Positions 35,131 to 43,697 of a DNA stretch of 64,000 nucleotides are shown one piece after another (positions within the stretch are counted from its first letter, which is position 1; every line of letters starts with the position of its first letter). The position numbers and the translations under genes were made by a program. Origin of the DNA: UBA4923 sp964606165 (GTDB lineage Bacteria; Bacillota; Clostridia; Saccharofermentanales; DTU023); assembly GCA_964606165.1 (NCBI GenBank), contig CAZSFQ010000002.1, positions 76,049 to 140,048 of the forward strand, given 5' to 3'. Below the pieces are notes generated by a model. The model had not been told where the DNA came from, searched no databases, and worked only from the letters and a program-made list of their open reading frames with translations.

Positions 35131-35346
35131 ATGGTGATGGAAGATCAAGAAGAAAAAGAAATCCTGGAACCGGACGAAAAAAAGGAAGCTGAAGAAGCCT
35201 GTGCCAGCTGTGCTGAACAGGAGACCGGTTGCAGCGGCTGCGGATCCAAGAGGAAGCGTGTCGATACCTGGTGGTATGTCATCGCTATTCTGGCCATCCT
35301 GCTGATCGCTCTCCTGGTTAAGCGCTTCGGATCGGGCAGTACCTGA
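35131..35346 (+). CDS. Small Cys-rich single-span membrane protein
   Basis: A 71-residue protein of unknown function. An acidic N-terminus is followed by CASC, then CSGCG near residues 24-37, a short basic stretch KRKR, and a Trp-led transmembrane helix at about 46-64. The four-Cys cluster could bind a metal on one side of the membrane. Its order (Cys cluster then helix) differs from FeoB-associated Cys-rich proteins. It may start at 35137 instead. No operon partner is seen. Confidence 0.6.
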   Translation: MVMEDQEEKEILEPDEKKEAEEACASCAEQETGCSGCGSKRKRVDTWWYVIAILAILLIALLVKRFGSGST

Positions 35347-35490
35347 GGCCTGCCATGGTGACCGGTCCGGTCACCGCGTCAAGGTCCAGCCTCTAACAGA
35401 GATCCTTGCCCCTTTTCCCCAGGCGGGAAAAAGGCTTTCGTGTCGTGTTATTCTATTTGAAGATTGCCCGCAGGATTTGCTGCCGGCAGG

Positions 35491-36909
35491 ATGTATGGTG
35501 AGAAGGAATTGACAGCCGGCGCAATTAAAGACAGACGTATTCTCGACGGACCCGTAACACCGGTCCTTTTTTCCGTCGCCCTTCCTCTCATGATCAACAA
35601 CCTGATCAACTCCCTCTACAACCTTGCTGACGGGCTGTGGGTGGCCCGGCTTTCGCTGGTGGAATTCGCGGCAACCAGCTTCGTATGGCCTCCGCATTAT
35701 CTCTTCGTCGCCCTGGGCATCGGAGTTGCCATCGCGGGGACCACCATCATTTCACAGCTGATAGGCGGCGGCGACAGGGAGCGGGCCGAATCCTACGCCT
35801 CACACATCTTCTACTTCTGCCTGGTGCTGGGGGTCCTTTTCTCCATTGCCGGTTACCTGCTGTCACCCTCCATCGTCAGCTGGATGGGGGGCAGGGGGGA
35901 GCTGGGCCGCAACGCGTCGATTTATCTGGGCATCCTGATGGCGGGTTTCATCTTCGAGATGCTTTATCTTTCTTTTTTCGCCATCCTGGGCGCCCAGGGA
36001 AAGACCAAGGTGACTACCATGATCAGCGCCAGCGCGGCCGCCCTCAACGCCATTCTTGATCCCTTCTTTATTTTCGAACGTGTCCCCCTCCTGGGTATCC
36101 GCGGCCTGGGCCTGGGCATCGCAGGAGCTGCTTACGCCACGGTGCTCTCCCAGGTAATCAGGGTCATTTTGGGGGCCTATGTCATCTATTCGCCCGGCAA
36201 CGAGATCCGCCTTCGGATCCGCAAGGTCAAACTGGCATGGCTTCAGTTCAAGGAACTGATACGGATGGGCTTTCCGACGGCCATGGGCCAGGCCAGCGCC
36301 GCGCTCGGCTTTACCCTCCTGAATGCCGAAATCGCGGCCTATGGCGATGCCACCATCGCGGCTTATGCCGCTGTCAACCGGATTGGCAGTTTTGTCATGC
36401 AGCCGACGGGCGGCATCGGTGGTTCGCTGACGGCCATCGTGGGCCAGAACATCGGGGCGGGCCAGACCGACCGCGTCAGACAATTCAACCGGGTGGCCTT
36501 TCGCGTCATCACCCTGATGGCCCTTGGTGGCAGCCTGCTCCTCTGGTTTGTCCGGGTACCCCTGCTCTCGCTTTTTATCACGGAAAAGGGCGCCCAGGCA
36601 GACCTGGTCTGGACCCTGGCTATTGAATACACCCTCTTCAGTGTTTTTATGACGCCTTTTATGGGGTATTTTGACGCTTTTTCGGGTATTTTCAGCGGCG
36701 CCGGCTACCCAAGGTACGCGGCTTATATGTCGATCCTGAGGCTGTGGGGCATTCGTTTGCCCATGATCTGGGCCTTCCGAAGATGGACTGATCTGGGGCC
36801 TCTGGGCGTCTGGATTTCCTTTTTGGCTTCCAACATCCTCATCATTGTTTACGCGGCCATCCTTTACCTGCAGGGTAAATGGATTGAAAGCCCCCGGGTG
36901 GATCACTAG
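35491..36909 (+). CDS. MATE-family multidrug exporter
   Basis: A 472-residue transporter of the MATE/NorM type with about twelve hydrophobic segments. It has the N-terminal SVALPLMINNLINSLYNLADG and the internal repeat beginning GFPTAMGQASAALGF. MATE proteins expel cationic drugs or metabolites in exchange for Na+ or H+. The start is uncertain: an ATG at 35491, a TTG at 35464 and a TTG at 35509 are possible and none has a good ribosome binding site. Confidence 0.87.
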   Translation: MYGEKELTAGAIKDRRILDGPVTPVLFSVALPLMINNLINSLYNLADGLWVARLSLVEFAATSFVWPPHYLFVALGIGVAIAGTTIISQLIGGGDRERAESYASHIFYFCLVLGVLFSIAGYLLSPSIVSWMGGRGELGRNASIYLGILMAGFIFEMLYLSFFAILGAQGKTKVTTMISASAAALNAILDPFFIFERVPLLGIRGLGLGIAGAAYATVLSQVIRVILGAYVIYSPGNEIRLRIRKVKLAWLQFKELIRMGFPTAMGQASAALGFTLLNAEIAAYGDATIAAYAAVNRIGSFVMQPTGGIGGSLTAIVGQNIGAGQTDRVRQFNRVAFRVITLMALGGSLLLWFVRVPLLSLFITEKGAQADLVWTLAIEYTLFSVFMTPFMGYFDAFSGIFSGAGYPRYAAYMSILRLWGIRLPMIWAFRRWTDLGPLGVWISFLASNILIIVYAAILYLQGKWIESPRVDH

Positions 36910-36922
36910 AGAGGAAGATCTC

Positions 36923-37957
36923 ATGCCCTTCATTCCTGTTGTTCTCCTGACCGCCTTGCCCCTTGGCCTTACGGTCGTTACTTACGTCCTCCTGGCCCTG
37001 GTGCTGGCCTTCATCACTTTCGAAATCCAGCTTGGCTGGTCACTTTTCCGCTATGCCACGCGGCGGGCGCGTGAAGAGGACTTCACCCCTCCCGCGGACA
37101 TCCCGCCGGAAACCCTGGAATGGTATAAGAAGGCCGCGGTGGCAAAGGAAAGGCTCTTGCTCGGGCCACATCAGGAATGGGAGATGAACCGCGGCGGCCT
37201 TTGCCTGCGGGGCATCTTCTTTCCCGCACGCCAAAGTGAAGGGGAGACGGTCCATGGCCGGGGCTGCGCTGTCATCGTCCACGGCTGGCGCGACATCAGG
37301 CTGTCACGGGCCCTGGACGTTCAGCTCTATCTGGATCAGGGCTACTGCGTCTTCCTGCCCTCTTTGCGGGGCCATGAGCCAAGCGATGGCAAGCGCATCG
37401 ATATCGGCTGCAAGCATGCCGGTGACATCCTGGCCTGGCTGGAGGAGATCAGGGGGCGTCTGGGCGGCCAAAAGCCCGGCTATTTTGTTTTGGACGGCCT
37501 CTCCATGGGTGCGGCCAATGTGCTCGCCCTCTCGGGTGACCCTGGTCTGGCTCCTGATGTCGCTGCTGTCATCGCTGACTGCGGCTATACATCCCTGCTG
37601 GCACAGGGCAGGTGGATGGTTCGGGGCATGAAGCCCCTGATCCGCCGTCCGGCCCTCCTTTTTGCTACCGTCTTTTTCTATCTCTTGATGGGTTACAGCA
37701 AAAAGGACCTGACACCCTTGACCGGGGCCGCCCGGGCCAAGGTTCCGGTCATGATCATTCACGGGACGGATGACCTCTTCGTGCCGGCCTTTATGGCCCG
37801 GGAATTGTACGATGGCTGCGGCTCACCGCTCAAAGAACTCTGGTACGTCGAGGGAGCCAAACATGCCCTGTCCCGCGCGGTGGCCGGGGAAGACTACAAG
37901 GCGCGAAAAATGGCCTTTATTGAAAGGGCTTTGGAGGGATATCAATCAGGGTCCTGA
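36923..37957 (+). CDS. Membrane-anchored alpha/beta hydrolase
   Basis: A 344-residue protein with an N-terminal transmembrane segment at about 5-30 and an alpha/beta hydrolase domain. The nucleophile elbow GLSMG is near residue 195 and an oxyanion-side HGW motif is near 115. An acid in HGTDDLFVP and a His in AKHALS complete the triad. The ATG at 36923 follows GAGAGGAAG, 13 bases after the MATE stop. The substrate is unknown; it resembles the YqkD/BEM46-like peptidase-esterase group. Confidence 0.82.
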   Translation: MPFIPVVLLTALPLGLTVVTYVLLALVLAFITFEIQLGWSLFRYATRRAREEDFTPPADIPPETLEWYKKAAVAKERLLLGPHQEWEMNRGGLCLRGIFFPARQSEGETVHGRGCAVIVHGWRDIRLSRALDVQLYLDQGYCVFLPSLRGHEPSDGKRIDIGCKHAGDILAWLEEIRGRLGGQKPGYFVLDGLSMGAANVLALSGDPGLAPDVAAVIADCGYTSLLAQGRWMVRGMKPLIRRPALLFATVFFYLLMGYSKKDLTPLTGAARAKVPVMIIHGTDDLFVPAFMARELYDGCGSPLKELWYVEGAKHALSRAVAGEDYKARKMAFIERALEGYQSGS

Positions 37958-38331
37958 CCCTGCCGGTGCCGCGCATAGTAGTGCAGGAGCTGGCGTTCGT
38001 CCTCGAATTCGAGATCGCGCTCTCCGGCCCTGTTTTCCAGATGATGTGTCAACTCGTGCTTGAGGATCTGCTCAAGCTCGCTTCGAAAGGAGCGGTCGGA
38101 GACGCCCTGGAAAACGCGCCGCATGGAGCCGTAATAGATGACGATGTAGCGGCCGAAAATCCGGTCGGCGTAGTACTCGCCCAGGATGTAGAGGTCGTTG
38201 GCCCGCCTTGCCGGATGGAGCTTGCTTTCCTCTTTCAGCAGAACACCGCCGTTGAGCTCAAAAAAAATCTCTTCCGGGAGCGCGTCCACCATGGCAGTCA
38301 GGGCCTGTTCTGTTTCTTCCAGTGTCAGCAT
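37942..38331 (-). CDS. Small zincin-like metallopeptidase
   Basis: A 129-residue protein of the PF06262 type. The HExxH zinc motif is seen as HELTHH near residue 92, with Glu/Asp-rich sequence after it. Members are short cytoplasmic putative proteases with unknown targets. It overlaps the end of the upstream hydrolase gene by 16 bases in convergent orientation. The start has GGTGGAAG upstream on the minus strand. Confidence 0.85.
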   Translation of the reverse strand: MLTLEETEQALTAMVDALPEEIFFELNGGVLLKEESKLHPARRANDLYILGEYYADRIFGRYIVIYYGSMRRVFQGVSDRSFRSELEQILKHELTHHLENRAGERDLEFEDERQLLHYYARHRQGQDPD

Positions 38332-38550
38332 GCTTCCACCTTATCACAAGTAAAAGGCCGGCTGGACTGCCCTTGCTCCGCGGCGAAGAGTATAACAATA
38401 ATGATATGAAACACGGCTTCTTTTGTATTTGACGCCCCCCTGTCCGCGTGATAGCTTTGAACAAGAAGATCGGGGCGTCCCTGCCCCTTTTAGTGAGATA
38501 ATAAAGAGGTCTTCAGCCTCTCGATTTCCAAGACCAAAGGAGGCCCCCTG

Positions 38551-40182
38551 ATGAATTGGCACAGCAGACGAGACAGCAAGAAGGCGCGCCTGGAGGCGGC
38601 GTCTGCCTGGTTGGACGGCAAGGTCATCCCCGCGGATTCCATTACCCGGGTACTGGAAGCCGCCATGCGGCCTCAAGACCGGGTGATTCTGGAAGGCGAC
38701 AACCAGAAACAGGCCGGCTTCCTGGCCAGGGCCCTGACGGAGGTCAGTCCCGAAAAGGTTCATGGCGTGACCATGATTATCCCCTCGGTTTCCCTTCCCG
38801 AGCATCTGGATGTTTTTGAGAAGGGGATCGCCCGCGAGATCAACTTCGCCTACGCCGGTGTCCAGAGTGTCCGGATCGCGGAAATGCTGGAAAAAAAGCA
38901 GCTTCAGATCGGCGCCATCCATACCTACATGGAGCTTTACGCCCGCCTCTTTGTTGATCTCAAGCCTGACATCTGCCTGGTCGCGGCCCTGAAGGCTGAC
39001 CCCGACGGCAACCTTTACACGGGATACAGCACCGAGGATACCCCCATCCTGGCGGAGGCGGCCGCCTTCCAGCAGGGGCTGGTGATCGCCCAGGTCAACG
39101 AGCTGGTGGGCCGGGGCGAATTGCCCCGGGTCGATATCCCCGGCGACTGGGTGGATCTTGTGGTCGAGTCCGATCAGCCCTTTCAGCAGGAACCCCTTTT
39201 CACCCGCGATCCGGCCAGGATCCGTGATCAGCACGTCCTCATGGCCATGATGACCATCAAGGGTATCTACGCCAAGCACCAGGTGCTGTCGCTCAACCAT
39301 GGCATCGGTTACAACGGGGCGGCCATCGAGCTCCTGCTGCCGACCTACGGCGAGGAATTGGGGCTCAAGGGCAAGATCTGCAAGTACTGGGCCCTGAACC
39401 CGCATCCGACCATGATTCCCGCCATGGAAGGCGGCTGGGTGGAGACCATGTTCCCCTTCGGCGGTGAACTGGGCATGGACCGCTACACGCGCGCGCGAAG
39501 CGACATTTTCCCCATCGGCCCCGACGGAACCATGCGGTCCAACCGGGCCTTTTCCCAGCTGGCCGGCCTTTACGGTGTTGACCTTTTCCTGGGCGCCACC
39601 CTGCAGATGGACTACCTGGCCAACTCCTCAACGGTCACCAGCGGCCGCTTGACCGGCTTCGGCGGCGCGCCCAACATGGGGCACGACACGCGCGGCAGGC
39701 GCCACACTTCACCGGCCTGGCTGGACATGATGCCGGACCGGGGCTCCTCCTATATCGGCGGCAGGAAGTTGGTGGTCCAGATGCTGACCAGCCAGGGCAG
39801 GTTCGGGGCCAACTTTGTGCCGGAACTGGATGCCGTCAAAATTGGGGAGCAGGCGGCTTTGCCGACAACTCCCGTCATGATCTACGGCGAGGATGTCACC
39901 CATGTGGTGACCGAGCAGGGCATCGCCTATCTCTACCTGGCCCAGAACCCGCAGGAGAAGACACAGATGCTGGCCGCCGTGGCCCAGGGCATTCCCCTGG
40001 GGGAATATGCCGGGTCCGCTGCCATCGACCAGCTTCGCAAAGCGGGCAAAATCGCCCTGCCCGACGATCTGGGCATCGATCCCGCCAAGGCGACCCGGGA
40101 TCTTCTGGCGGCCAAGTCGCTGGAGGATCTGGTCGAATGGTCGGGGGGACTTTATGAAATTCCGGAGAAATTCCGTCAATAA
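38551..40182 (+). CDS. mdcA: Malonate decarboxylase alpha-like acyl transferase (MdcA/MadA family)
   Basis: A 543-residue protein that matches MdcA/MadA along its whole length: EGDNQKQAGFLARAL, VNELVGRGELPRVDIPGDWVD, ALNPHPTMIPAMEGGW, GFGGAPNMGHDTRGRRH and a C-terminal LVEWSGGLYE. In known systems this subunit swaps acetyl for malonyl on an acyl carrier protein. No carrier protein gene is present here, so it may use CoA thioesters instead; that is inference. It opens a six-gene run with gaps of 10-20 bases, ending with an amidase. The start has AAAGGAGG. A related Cat1-type CoA transferase is the alternative, but the MdcA-specific motifs favour MdcA. Confidence 0.82.
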   Translation: MNWHSRRDSKKARLEAASAWLDGKVIPADSITRVLEAAMRPQDRVILEGDNQKQAGFLARALTEVSPEKVHGVTMIIPSVSLPEHLDVFEKGIAREINFAYAGVQSVRIAEMLEKKQLQIGAIHTYMELYARLFVDLKPDICLVAALKADPDGNLYTGYSTEDTPILAEAAAFQQGLVIAQVNELVGRGELPRVDIPGDWVDLVVESDQPFQQEPLFTRDPARIRDQHVLMAMMTIKGIYAKHQVLSLNHGIGYNGAAIELLLPTYGEELGLKGKICKYWALNPHPTMIPAMEGGWVETMFPFGGELGMDRYTRARSDIFPIGPDGTMRSNRAFSQLAGLYGVDLFLGATLQMDYLANSSTVTSGRLTGFGGAPNMGHDTRGRRHTSPAWLDMMPDRGSSYIGGRKLVVQMLTSQGRFGANFVPELDAVKIGEQAALPTTPVMIYGEDVTHVVTEQGIAYLYLAQNPQEKTQMLAAVAQGIPLGEYAGSAAIDQLRKAGKIALPDDLGIDPAKATRDLLAAKSLEDLVEWSGGLYEIPEKFRQ

Positions 40183-40202
40183 AAAACAGGAGGACCGAAC
40201 CG

Positions 40203-41750
40203 GTGCTGACCGATAAGCAGGAAGAGTTACTTAAGAAAAAAGAAAAATTGCGCTTGGGCGGCGGCCCTGAGGCCGTTGAGCGCCAGCACGGACGGGGCAA
40301 AATGACCGCCCGCGAGCGCGTCGGCCAACTGCTGGACGAGGGAAGTTTTGTTGAGACGGGACTCCTGGTCAGACACCGCGGCAGCCAGTTCGGCATGGAG
40401 GGCAGGGAAGCGGCGGGTGACGGGGTGGTGACCGGCTACGGCACCATTGACGGACGCACGGTCTGCGTGGCTGCCCAGGATTTTACCGTCATCGGGGGAT
40501 CCCTGGGTGAGATGCATGCCGACAAGATCGTCAAGACCCAGGAGCTGGCCCTGAAGATCGGCGTCCCCATGATCGCCATCAACGATTCCGGCGGCGCCCG
40601 GATCCAGGAAGGTGTGGACTCCCTTGCCGGCTATGGCCGCATCTTCTACAACAATACCAGGGCGTCGGGGGTCATTCCGCAGCTTTCCGTTATTATGGGG
40701 CCCTGCGCGGGCGGAGCTGTCTATTCACCTGCCCTGACCGACTTTGTCTTCATGGTCGACGGGACCAGCGAGATGTTCATCACCGGCCCCCAGGTCATCA
40801 AGGCGGTGACGGGTGAAGAGGTGTCCGCCCAGGCACTGGGGGGCGCCATGACCCACAACAGCGTCAGCGGCGTCGCCCACTTCCGGGCCGCCGATGAAAA
40901 GGACTGTCTGCTGCAGATCCGCAGGCTTCTGAGCTACCTGCCGCAAAACAACGCGGAAAAAGCGGATGTCTACCACTGTTCCCAGGATCCCAACGCCATG
41001 ATCGACGCGCTGAATGACCTGATTCCCTCCGATCCCAGGCTGGCCTACGACATGCGGGACCTGATCATGGCCCTGGCCGATGGCGGCGATTTTTTTGAGG
41101 TCCAGGCCGATTACGCCACCAACATGATCACGGGCCTGATGCGGCTGGACGGCCGCAGTGTCGGCGTCATCGCCAACCAGCCCCGTGTCATGGCCGGCTG
41201 TCTGGATATCAATGCCTCCGACAAGGCCTCCCGCTTTATCCGGACCTGCGATGCCTTCAATATCCCCCTCCTCACCCTGGTCGATGTCCCGGGCTTTCTG
41301 CCCGGCACCCAGCAGGAGTACGGCGGCATTATCCGCCACGGCGCGAAAATGCTCTACGCCTACAGCGAGGCCACGGTCCCCAAGGTGACGGTCATCGTGA
41401 GGAAGGCGTACGGCGGCGCTTACATCGGCATGTGCTCCAAGCATCTGGGAGGCGATCTGGTGCTGGCCTGGCCCCAGGCGGAGATCGCCGTCATGGGCGC
41501 CGAGGGCGCGGCCAATATCATCTTTTCGCGGGAGATCCGCCAGGCCCGGGATCCTGAGGCGAAACGGGCGGAGAAGATCGCCGAGTACACGGAGCAGATG
41601 ATGAACCCCTATGTAGCAGCGGCGCGGGGTTATCTTGATGATGTCATCCTGCCGCAGGAGACGCGCCAGCGCCTCATCTCCTCTTTTGCGGCCCTGGCCG
41701 GCAAAAGGGTCCAGGTCCTGCCGAAAAAGCACGGCAACATCCCCTTGTAA
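40203..41750 (+). CDS. mmdA: Biotin-dependent decarboxylase carboxyltransferase subunit (MmdA-like)
   Basis: A 515-residue carboxyltransferase of the propionyl-CoA carboxylase beta/methylmalonyl-CoA decarboxylase alpha family. It moves a carboxyl group from an acyl-CoA to biotin. Two crotonase-like halves are seen, with NDSGGARIQEGV, GPCAGGAVYSPA, DVPGFLPGTQQE and GGAYIGMCSK. Specificity among malonyl-, methylmalonyl- and glutaconyl-CoA cannot be fixed by eye. The start is a GTG with AGGAGG upstream. Acetyl-CoA/propionyl-CoA carboxylase is less likely because a membrane pump subunit follows. Confidence 0.9.
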   Translation: MLTDKQEELLKKKEKLRLGGGPEAVERQHGRGKMTARERVGQLLDEGSFVETGLLVRHRGSQFGMEGREAAGDGVVTGYGTIDGRTVCVAAQDFTVIGGSLGEMHADKIVKTQELALKIGVPMIAINDSGGARIQEGVDSLAGYGRIFYNNTRASGVIPQLSVIMGPCAGGAVYSPALTDFVFMVDGTSEMFITGPQVIKAVTGEEVSAQALGGAMTHNSVSGVAHFRAADEKDCLLQIRRLLSYLPQNNAEKADVYHCSQDPNAMIDALNDLIPSDPRLAYDMRDLIMALADGGDFFEVQADYATNMITGLMRLDGRSVGVIANQPRVMAGCLDINASDKASRFIRTCDAFNIPLLTLVDVPGFLPGTQQEYGGIIRHGAKMLYAYSEATVPKVTVIVRKAYGGAYIGMCSKHLGGDLVLAWPQAEIAVMGAEGAANIIFSREIRQARDPEAKRAEKIAEYTEQMMNPYVAAARGYLDDVILPQETRQRLISSFAALAGKRVQVLPKKHGNIPL

Positions 41751-41761
41751 AGGAGGCAGCC

Positions 41762-42115
41762 ATGGACTTCAATAACCTGTCTTTGGGTATGGGTCTTTTG
41801 CTTTCCCTCTTCAGCATGGCTGTTGTCTTTCTTGTTTTGCTGGCCATTACCTATCTGATCGACGGGACGGCTTTTCTGCTCAGGATCAAGGAGAAGAAAG
41901 AGGATCGGACAAAGGGCAAAGGCCGGCCGGACGAAAAGATCCGGGTGGCAGAAGAGGCGATCCAGCCGCAGCTGGCCGCCCTGGTGGCCGCCGCTGTTTC
42001 GGCTTATGCCGACGAGGGAACTCGCTTTGTAATCAGAAGGATCAAGCGCCAGGAGCCCGGCCTTTCCGGTTGGGAATCGGCCGGCATGCAAGACGGCTTC
42101 CGGCGTCCGCAATAG
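41762..42115 (+). CDS. mmdD: Small membrane subunit of the decarboxylase pump (OadG/MmdD-like)
   Basis: A 117-residue protein with one N-terminal transmembrane helix at about residues 10-38 and a charged cytoplasmic tail with a Gln-Pro-Gln-Leu-Ala-Ala-Leu-Val-Ala-Ala-Ala-type helix. This matches OadG/MmdD, which tethers the carboxyltransferase and biotin carrier to the membrane beta subunit. The sequence is weakly conserved in this family, so position and topology carry the call. A good AAAGGAGG site precedes it. Confidence 0.75.
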   Translation: MDFNNLSLGMGLLLSLFSMAVVFLVLLAITYLIDGTAFLLRIKEKKEDRTKGKGRPDEKIRVAEEAIQPQLAALVAAAVSAYADEGTRFVIRRIKRQEPGLSGWESAGMQDGFRRPQ

Positions 42116-42131
42116 AAAGGATTTGCAGCTT

Positions 42132-42512
42132 ATGTCAGCTAGAAGATTCCGCGTCGTAATCGACGGCCAGGCCTATATGGTTGAGGTCGAGGAAATAAAA
42201 GAAGAGGCGGGCGCGCCCCGTCCGCTTCCCAATCCGCGCCCTCCCGCCCCTGTGGCCGCGCCTGCCAAAGCAGAAGTCCAGCCTTCCCTCCAAGTGAGAG
42301 GTGAAGCGGTCAAGGCGCCCTTGCAGGGCACTGTGCTCGATATTCCGGTCAAGCCGGGAGATCCGGTCAAGCCGGGCGACACTCTGCTTGTCATTGAAGC
42401 CATGAAGATGGAAAACGAGATCGTCGCCCCGGGCCAGGCTGTCATTGACCGTATCCACGTCCAAAAAGGTGACGTCGTCGCCTCGGGTGACCTGCTCGTC
42501 TCATTCCGTTAG
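42132..42512 (+). CDS. mmdC: Biotin carrier protein of the decarboxylase (MmdC-like)
   Basis: A 126-residue carrier. An N-terminal segment and a Pro/Ala-rich linker at about 28-50 lead to a biotinyl domain with EAMKMEN, where Lys92 is the biotin site. It shuttles the carboxyl group from the carboxyltransferase to the membrane subunit. BirA, encoded at 46181, would add the biotin. The ATG at 42132 is preferred to an in-frame TTG at 42123. Confidence 0.95.
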   Translation: MSARRFRVVIDGQAYMVEVEEIKEEAGAPRPLPNPRPPAPVAAPAKAEVQPSLQVRGEAVKAPLQGTVLDIPVKPGDPVKPGDTLLVIEAMKMENEIVAPGQAVIDRIHVQKGDVVASGDLLVSFR

Positions 42513-42523
42513 GAGCGCCTGTC

Positions 42524-43687
42524 ATGTTAAGAATCCTTGTCGATTTCTTCGAACATACCGGCATCAGGGAATTGTTCAGCCTGGATACGGAACTGTTTGG
42601 CATCATGATACCGGGCAAGCTGATCATGATCGCTATCGCCTGTTTGTTCATTTACCTGGCGGTCAAAAAAGGCTATGAACCCTACCTTCTGATTCCCATC
42701 GCCTTTGGCATGCTGCTGGCCAACCTGCCGCTGACGGGCATGATGGCCGGCCCCCTGGGCAACCAGCCCGGAGGCCTGCTCTATTACCTCTACCAGGGCA
42801 CGGCGCTTGGAATCTATCCCCCGCTCATTTTTCTTTGCATCGGGGCGGGAACTGATTTCGGTCCCCTGATCGCCAATCCCAAGAGCCTTCTGCTGGGCGC
42901 GGCGGCCCAGTTGGGGATTTTTGCGACCTTCCTGGGCGCGATCGCCCTGGGCTTTACGGCTTTGCAAGCGGCTTCCATCGGAATCATCGGCGGGGCCGAC
43001 GGGCCGACGGCGCTTTTTCTGACCAGCAGGCTGGCGCCCGAACTTTTAGGCCCTATCGCCATTGCCGCCTATTCCTATATGGCCCTGGTTCCCATCATCC
43101 AGCCGCCCATCATGCGCCTTTTGACGACTGAAAAAGAGCGGACGGTCAAGATGGAGCAGCTGCGCGAAGTCAGCTGGCAGGAGAAGGTCCTCTTCCCGGT
43201 TGTTGTTACCATTTTCACCGTCATCCTTCTCCCTTCGGCGGGCGCCCTGATCGGCATGCTCATGTTCGGCAACCTGCTGAAAGAGTCGGGCAAGGTGCCG
43301 CTCCTGGTCAATGCCATCAAGGACTCGCTCATGTACATCGTATCCATCTTCCTGGGTATCTCCGTGGGGGCGACGGCGACGGCTGAAATGTTCCTGACCC
43401 CTGCCACCCTGAAAATCATCGCCCTGGGCCTTACCGCTTTTTCCATCGGGACCGCGGGAGGCGTTCTCCTGGGCAAGCTCATGTATGTGCTGACCAAGGG
43501 CAAGGTCAATCCGCTGATCGGCGCGGCGGGTGTGTCAGCCGTTCCCATGGCCGCCCGGGTGGTCCAGAAGGAGGGCCAGAAATACAACCCTTCCAATTTC
43601 CTGCTCATGCACGCCATGGGACCCAATGTGGCCGGAGTCATCGGCTCGGCCGTGGCGGCCGGCCTCCTGCTCAGTTTCTTCAGTTAA
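42524..43687 (+). CDS. mmdB: Na+-pumping decarboxylase beta subunit (MmdB/OadB-like)
   Basis: A 387-residue membrane protein with about nine hydrophobic segments and the hallmark GGADGPTALFLTSRLAP, whose acidic residue is needed for Na+ and carboxybiotin chemistry in OadB/MmdB. It decarboxylates carboxybiotin and exports Na+ across the membrane. It lies 11 bases after the biotin carrier gene with a TAGGAG site. This is the component that makes the whole complex energy-conserving. Confidence 0.95.
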   Translation: MLRILVDFFEHTGIRELFSLDTELFGIMIPGKLIMIAIACLFIYLAVKKGYEPYLLIPIAFGMLLANLPLTGMMAGPLGNQPGGLLYYLYQGTALGIYPPLIFLCIGAGTDFGPLIANPKSLLLGAAAQLGIFATFLGAIALGFTALQAASIGIIGGADGPTALFLTSRLAPELLGPIAIAAYSYMALVPIIQPPIMRLLTTEKERTVKMEQLREVSWQEKVLFPVVVTIFTVILLPSAGALIGMLMFGNLLKESGKVPLLVNAIKDSLMYIVSIFLGISVGATATAEMFLTPATLKIIALGLTAFSIGTAGGVLLGKLMYVLTKGKVNPLIGAAGVSAVPMAARVVQKEGQKYNPSNFLLMHAMGPNVAGVIGSAVAAGLLLSFFS

Positions 43688-43697
43688 GGGGTGAATC

